Shown: piece after piece, positions 41,585 through 43,898 of the stretch
Layout of the letters: each line of letters opens with the position of its first letter
Position numbering within the stretch: the stretch's first letter is position 1
Assembly (NCBI GenBank): GCA_014800605.1
Contig: JAAVFS010000066.1
Coordinates: 1-43,898 of the forward strand
Length of the DNA: 43,898 bases
Direction: 5' to 3'
Origin: Bacteroidales bacterium
GTDB lineage: Bacteria; Bacteroidota; Bacteroidia; Bacteroidales; Muribaculaceae
The notes under the pieces: model-generated
The model's database searches: none
Told to the model about the DNA's origin: nothing
What the model saw: the letters and a program-made list of their open reading frames with translations, nothing else
Translations under genes and position numbers: made by a program

Positions 41585-42355
41585 ATGATAACACCCGACA
41601 TACGCGAACTCCTCGACACCGAAGCCGCACGCATCAACAACCCCGACTTCATCCCCCACGACCCCGTACAGTTCCCCCGCCGCTACACCGCCGAAGCCGA
41701 CATCGAGATAGCAGCCCTCCTCTCGGCCACCATCGCCTGGGGCAACCGCAAGATGATATGCCGCGACTGCGACCGGCTCCTGACCTCCATGGACTCCTCC
41801 CCCGCCGCCTATACCCTCGACGGAGCCTTTGAAGATCTCGACCCCGACGCCAACATCCACCGCACATTCTTCAATCGCAACCTCATCCACTACCTGCGCG
41901 GACTCCGCACCATCCTCCGCGACCACGGCACCATCGGCGCCTGGGCCCACAAGACGGGCATCGCCGCCACCGAAGCCCCCGCATGGGAATTCGCCCGACA
42001 GCTCTCCGCCGTCATCACCCAAGCCAACGACGGCATCCCCGACAGCCGCTGCCTCCCCGGCAACATCGACAAGACAGCCCTCAAGCGCATCAACATGGCC
42101 TTCCGCTGGCTCGTGCGCCGCGACGGCATCGTCGACATCGGCATCTGGCGATTCCTCTCACCCTCACAGCTCTACATCCCCCTCGACGTCCATGTCGGCA
42201 ACGTCTCCCGCCAGCTCGGCCTCATCACACGCCGCCAGGACGACCGCCGCGCCGTCAACGAGCTGACCGCCCGGCTCCGCACCATCCGCCCCGACGACCC
42301 GGCCCTCTACGACTACGCCCTCTTCGGCATCGGCATCACCTCCAAAACCTCCTAA
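41585..42355 (+). CDS. TIGR02757/DUF2400 family protein
   Basis: The 256-aa cytoplasmic protein matches this Bacteroidetes-rich family: PDFIPHDPVQFPRRYTAEADIEIAALLSATIAWGNR, FFNRNLIHYLRGLRTIL, KRINMAFRWLVRRDGIVDIGIW and the LYIPLDVHVGNVSRQLGLITRRQDD block, then DYALFGIGI. The sequence suggests a helical, HhH/endonuclease-III-like fold, in which LDVHVGNV would mark the DNA-facing part. That is inference. Function is not established. Confidence 0.88.
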   Translation: MITPDIRELLDTEAARINNPDFIPHDPVQFPRRYTAEADIEIAALLSATIAWGNRKMICRDCDRLLTSMDSSPAAYTLDGAFEDLDPDANIHRTFFNRNLIHYLRGLRTILRDHGTIGAWAHKTGIAATEAPAWEFARQLSAVITQANDGIPDSRCLPGNIDKTALKRINMAFRWLVRRDGIVDIGIWRFLSPSQLYIPLDVHVGNVSRQLGLITRRQDDRRAVNELTARLRTIRPDDPALYDYALFGIGITSKTS

Positions 42356-42416
42356 CCCGCCACCAAGAGATGGGAGAAATGCGAGGGTTGGACGGGGTGA
42401 TTTCGGGATTTTTGTG

Positions 42417-42424
42417 TATCTTTG
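42417..42424 (+). promoter_or_regulatory. Promoter -7 box before the flippase gene
   Basis: TATCTTTG fits TAnnTTTG. The expected start near 42431 leaves a leader of about 65 nt before the ATG at 42495. It rules out the track start at 42414. Confidence 0.6.
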
Positions 42425-42494
42425 TCAGGTGGAATGGAGGAGTAGACGTAATTCGGCTGCTCTGCGCCTACTCCACTCAAAAATAAATCGATCA

Positions 42495-43538
42495 ATGTCA
42501 CGCCCCGAAAGCAAATCGACAACCCGCCGCCTGCTCGGCTTCTTTCTGAAGATCATCGTCCCGATGGCAGTCAGTCTGGGGCTGTGCTGGATCCTCTTCC
42601 GCGGCGACAGCCTGGAGGAGATGACGACCATCATGAGAGACCACTGCGACTATCGCTGGATCCTGGCCATGACTCTGCTGCTCGCTCTGACATATCTGAT
42701 CCGCGCCGTCCGCTGGGGTCAGCAGCTCGACGCTGTCGGCGTGCACGCGTCGCTCTGGACCCGCGTTCAGAGCATTTTCGGCACATACGCTGTCAATCTC
42801 GTTTTCCCGCGTCTGGGAGAGGTATGGCGATGTGGATTCGTGGCTCAAAGGGAGAAGGCACAATTCTCGGTCGTGGCAGGCACGGTCATCGCCGACCGCC
42901 TGGCCGACCTGCTGTCGGGCCTCAGCTTCATCGTGGCGACCCTCATCTTCGGCCATGACGCCATCCAGCGGTTTATCGTGCGCTATCCTGATTTCTATGA
43001 ATCTGTCGCGGGGCTCATCTCCTCGCCGTGGCTTTGGCTAGGCGTGGCCGCACTTATAGTCGGCACGATATGGTTTCTGCGCAGCAGTGGCGGGGGAGCG
43101 GTCATGAGCCGGATGCGCGCATTCGGCCGTGGCATGTGGAACGGCTTCTACGGCATACGCCTCATCCGCCACAAGTGGCGCTGGCTCGCCCTGACGATAG
43201 CCCTCTGGGGATGCTACTTCACGCAGATGATACTTGCCTTTCAGGCATTTGAGCTCACGCAGGAGATCTTCGCCGAGCATGGCATCGTGGCTGTCCTCGT
43301 CTGCTTCACGCTCGGCTCCATAGCTATGGGGGTCCCGAGCAATGGCGGCATCGGCCCCTACCAGATAGCACTGATCTTCGGGTTGAGCCTCTACATGCCT
43401 CAGGGTGCTGATGCCGGCGTCTTCGATATGGAGTCGAAGGCGTTTGCCAATGTAGTCCTGGGCGCATCCACCCTCCTCCCCATCGTCCTGGGCTTCGTGG
43501 CCTTCATCTCTATCGCCCTCTCCCGACGCAGCCGCTGA
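42495..43538 (+). CDS. LPG-synthase-TM family flippase-like membrane protein
   Basis: I use the ATG at 42495 (MSRPESKSTTRRLL), which follows the promoter. The 347-aa protein has about eight membrane segments (IIVPMAVSLGLCWILF, WILAMTLLLALTYLIRAVRW, WLWLGVAALIVGTIWFL, LALTIALWGCYFTQMILAF, VVLGASTLLPIVLGFVAFISI). It has the family core, GTYAVNLVFPRLGEVWRCGFVAQREKAQFSVVAGTVIADRLADLL, and SNGGIGPYQIALIFGL. The family (PF03706/UPF0104, lysylphosphatidylglycerol synthase membrane domain) contains lipid flippases and close relatives. The synthetase half of MprF is missing, so a transport-only role in the envelope is likely. Confidence 0.88.
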   Translation: MSRPESKSTTRRLLGFFLKIIVPMAVSLGLCWILFRGDSLEEMTTIMRDHCDYRWILAMTLLLALTYLIRAVRWGQQLDAVGVHASLWTRVQSIFGTYAVNLVFPRLGEVWRCGFVAQREKAQFSVVAGTVIADRLADLLSGLSFIVATLIFGHDAIQRFIVRYPDFYESVAGLISSPWLWLGVAALIVGTIWFLRSSGGGAVMSRMRAFGRGMWNGFYGIRLIRHKWRWLALTIALWGCYFTQMILAFQAFELTQEIFAEHGIVAVLVCFTLGSIAMGVPSNGGIGPYQIALIFGLSLYMPQGADAGVFDMESKAFANVVLGASTLLPIVLGFVAFISIALSRRSR

Positions 43539-43540
43539 GA

Positions 43541-43560
43541 CAGCTCCACAATGGGAGCTG
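43541..43560 (+). terminator. Short hairpin after the flippase gene
   Basis: CAGCTCC (43541-43547) pairs with GGAGCTG (43554-43560) around a 6-nt loop, three bases after the stop. An AT-rich stretch follows, but no T-run, so termination strength is uncertain. Confidence 0.5.
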
Positions 43561-43627
43561 CCAACTATTAAAAATATATGCCCGGAGCAGTAATTCCGAA
43601 TTATTCGGCGCTCATAAGCGAATCCTA

Positions 43628-43771
43628 TTATCCGCATATGAGCCGTTTTGTCTGATCAAGTTCTTTCCGGAAGATAGGTTTTTTCACAGTATCATCGAAT
43701 ACCAGATCAACTCGACGCCCAAAGAAGATATCAGCCCGATCAAGCCCCTCGCGACTTAATCGTTTCCGCAT
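43628..43771 (-). pseudogene. Fragment resembling an MNT-type nucleotidyltransferase C-terminus
   Basis: On the minus strand a 47-codon frame from ATG 43771 to TAA 43630-43628 contains FFGRRVDLVFDDTVKKPIF followed by a short helix. It resembles the GRxVDLVxxxxLKPxI end of small MNT-domain nucleotidyltransferases, the antitoxin halves of HEPN/MNT pairs. The catalytic GSxxxGxxxxxSDxD part is absent. The frame is open for only 15 codons further upstream, then a TAA occurs. I read this as a fossil near the window edge. Confidence 0.35.
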
Positions 43772-43898
43772 CAAAATTCGGGTCAATGTAAAAAAGCGGT
43801 TGTTAATTTCTGAGATTTAGGGATAGATGGGCGTATCGCTAACTGAATTAGGGAAGTCTAATCATCATAAGCACTTGTTATATAGTAGATTCCCGAAG

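Noticed and set aside
1-43898. CRISPR arrays, tRNA or rRNA genes, complete insertion sequences
   Set aside because: I saw no regular spaced repeats, no cloverleaf-like sequence in the gaps and no transposase or integrase gene.

Overview
The window looks like a chromosomal segment of a Bacteroidales bacterium, most likely of the Muribaculaceae type. The grounds are a SusC/SusD pair, Bacteroidetes-type promoters (TAnnTTTG at -7) with no Shine-Dalgarno pattern, a TamL-type Omp85 lipoprotein, several DUF families typical of gut Bacteroidetes, and GC-rich codon choice in the main genes. This assignment is an inference from gene content; no rRNA or tRNA gene was seen.

Region 1 (1-3300) is an accessory, decayed, more AT-rich stretch. 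It holds the 3' end of an unrecognised gene, a frameshifted and internally deleted phospholipase C-like gene, a long palindrome flanked by imperfect direct repeats, a hypothetical lipoprotein and a small P-loop NTPase on the minus strand, and a signal-peptide fossil. The P-loop gene sits behind a ~360-nt leader that can form several long helices, a possible pseudoknot and a competing helix, making it a candidate structured RNA.

Region 2 (3334-23093) is a polysaccharide-utilisation-like locus on the plus strand. In order it encodes a Tat-exported DUF4434 TIM-barrel protein, a 45-codon ORF, an MFS sugar porter, a renin-binding-protein-type N-acylglucosamine 2-epimerase, SusC, SusD, a surface lipoprotein, and a GHL10 (DigH/YddW-related) hydrolase. 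A strong terminator follows. Then come a metallophosphoesterase, a DUF5009/HGSNAT-like membrane acyltransferase, three tandem paralogous SGNH esterases and a DUF4919 protein. No familiar glycanase family is present. The epimerase, the HGSNAT-like protein, the GHL10 enzyme and the esterases together suggest an N-acetylhexosamine-containing, acylated and possibly phosphorylated glycan (for example peptidoglycan fragments, teichoic-type polymers or an exopolysaccharide). This is a hypothesis.

Region 3 (23100-43560) is mostly core genome: a nitroreductase (minus), a divergent DXS-like transketolase, TamL, cytidine deaminase, a small Cys-rich lipoprotein, a WG-repeat protein and PNPase (minus). 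It continues with a cysE / rRNA-methyltransferase-like / purD / membrane protein / pdxB operon, a yqeY-serS operon (minus), an acyltransferase, a TIGR02757 protein and an LPG-synthase-type flippase. Transcription units are separated by clear inverted-repeat terminators. One of them, upstream of tamL, overlaps the next promoter. The right edge (43600-43898) again looks decayed and carries a fragment resembling an MNT-type nucleotidyltransferase.
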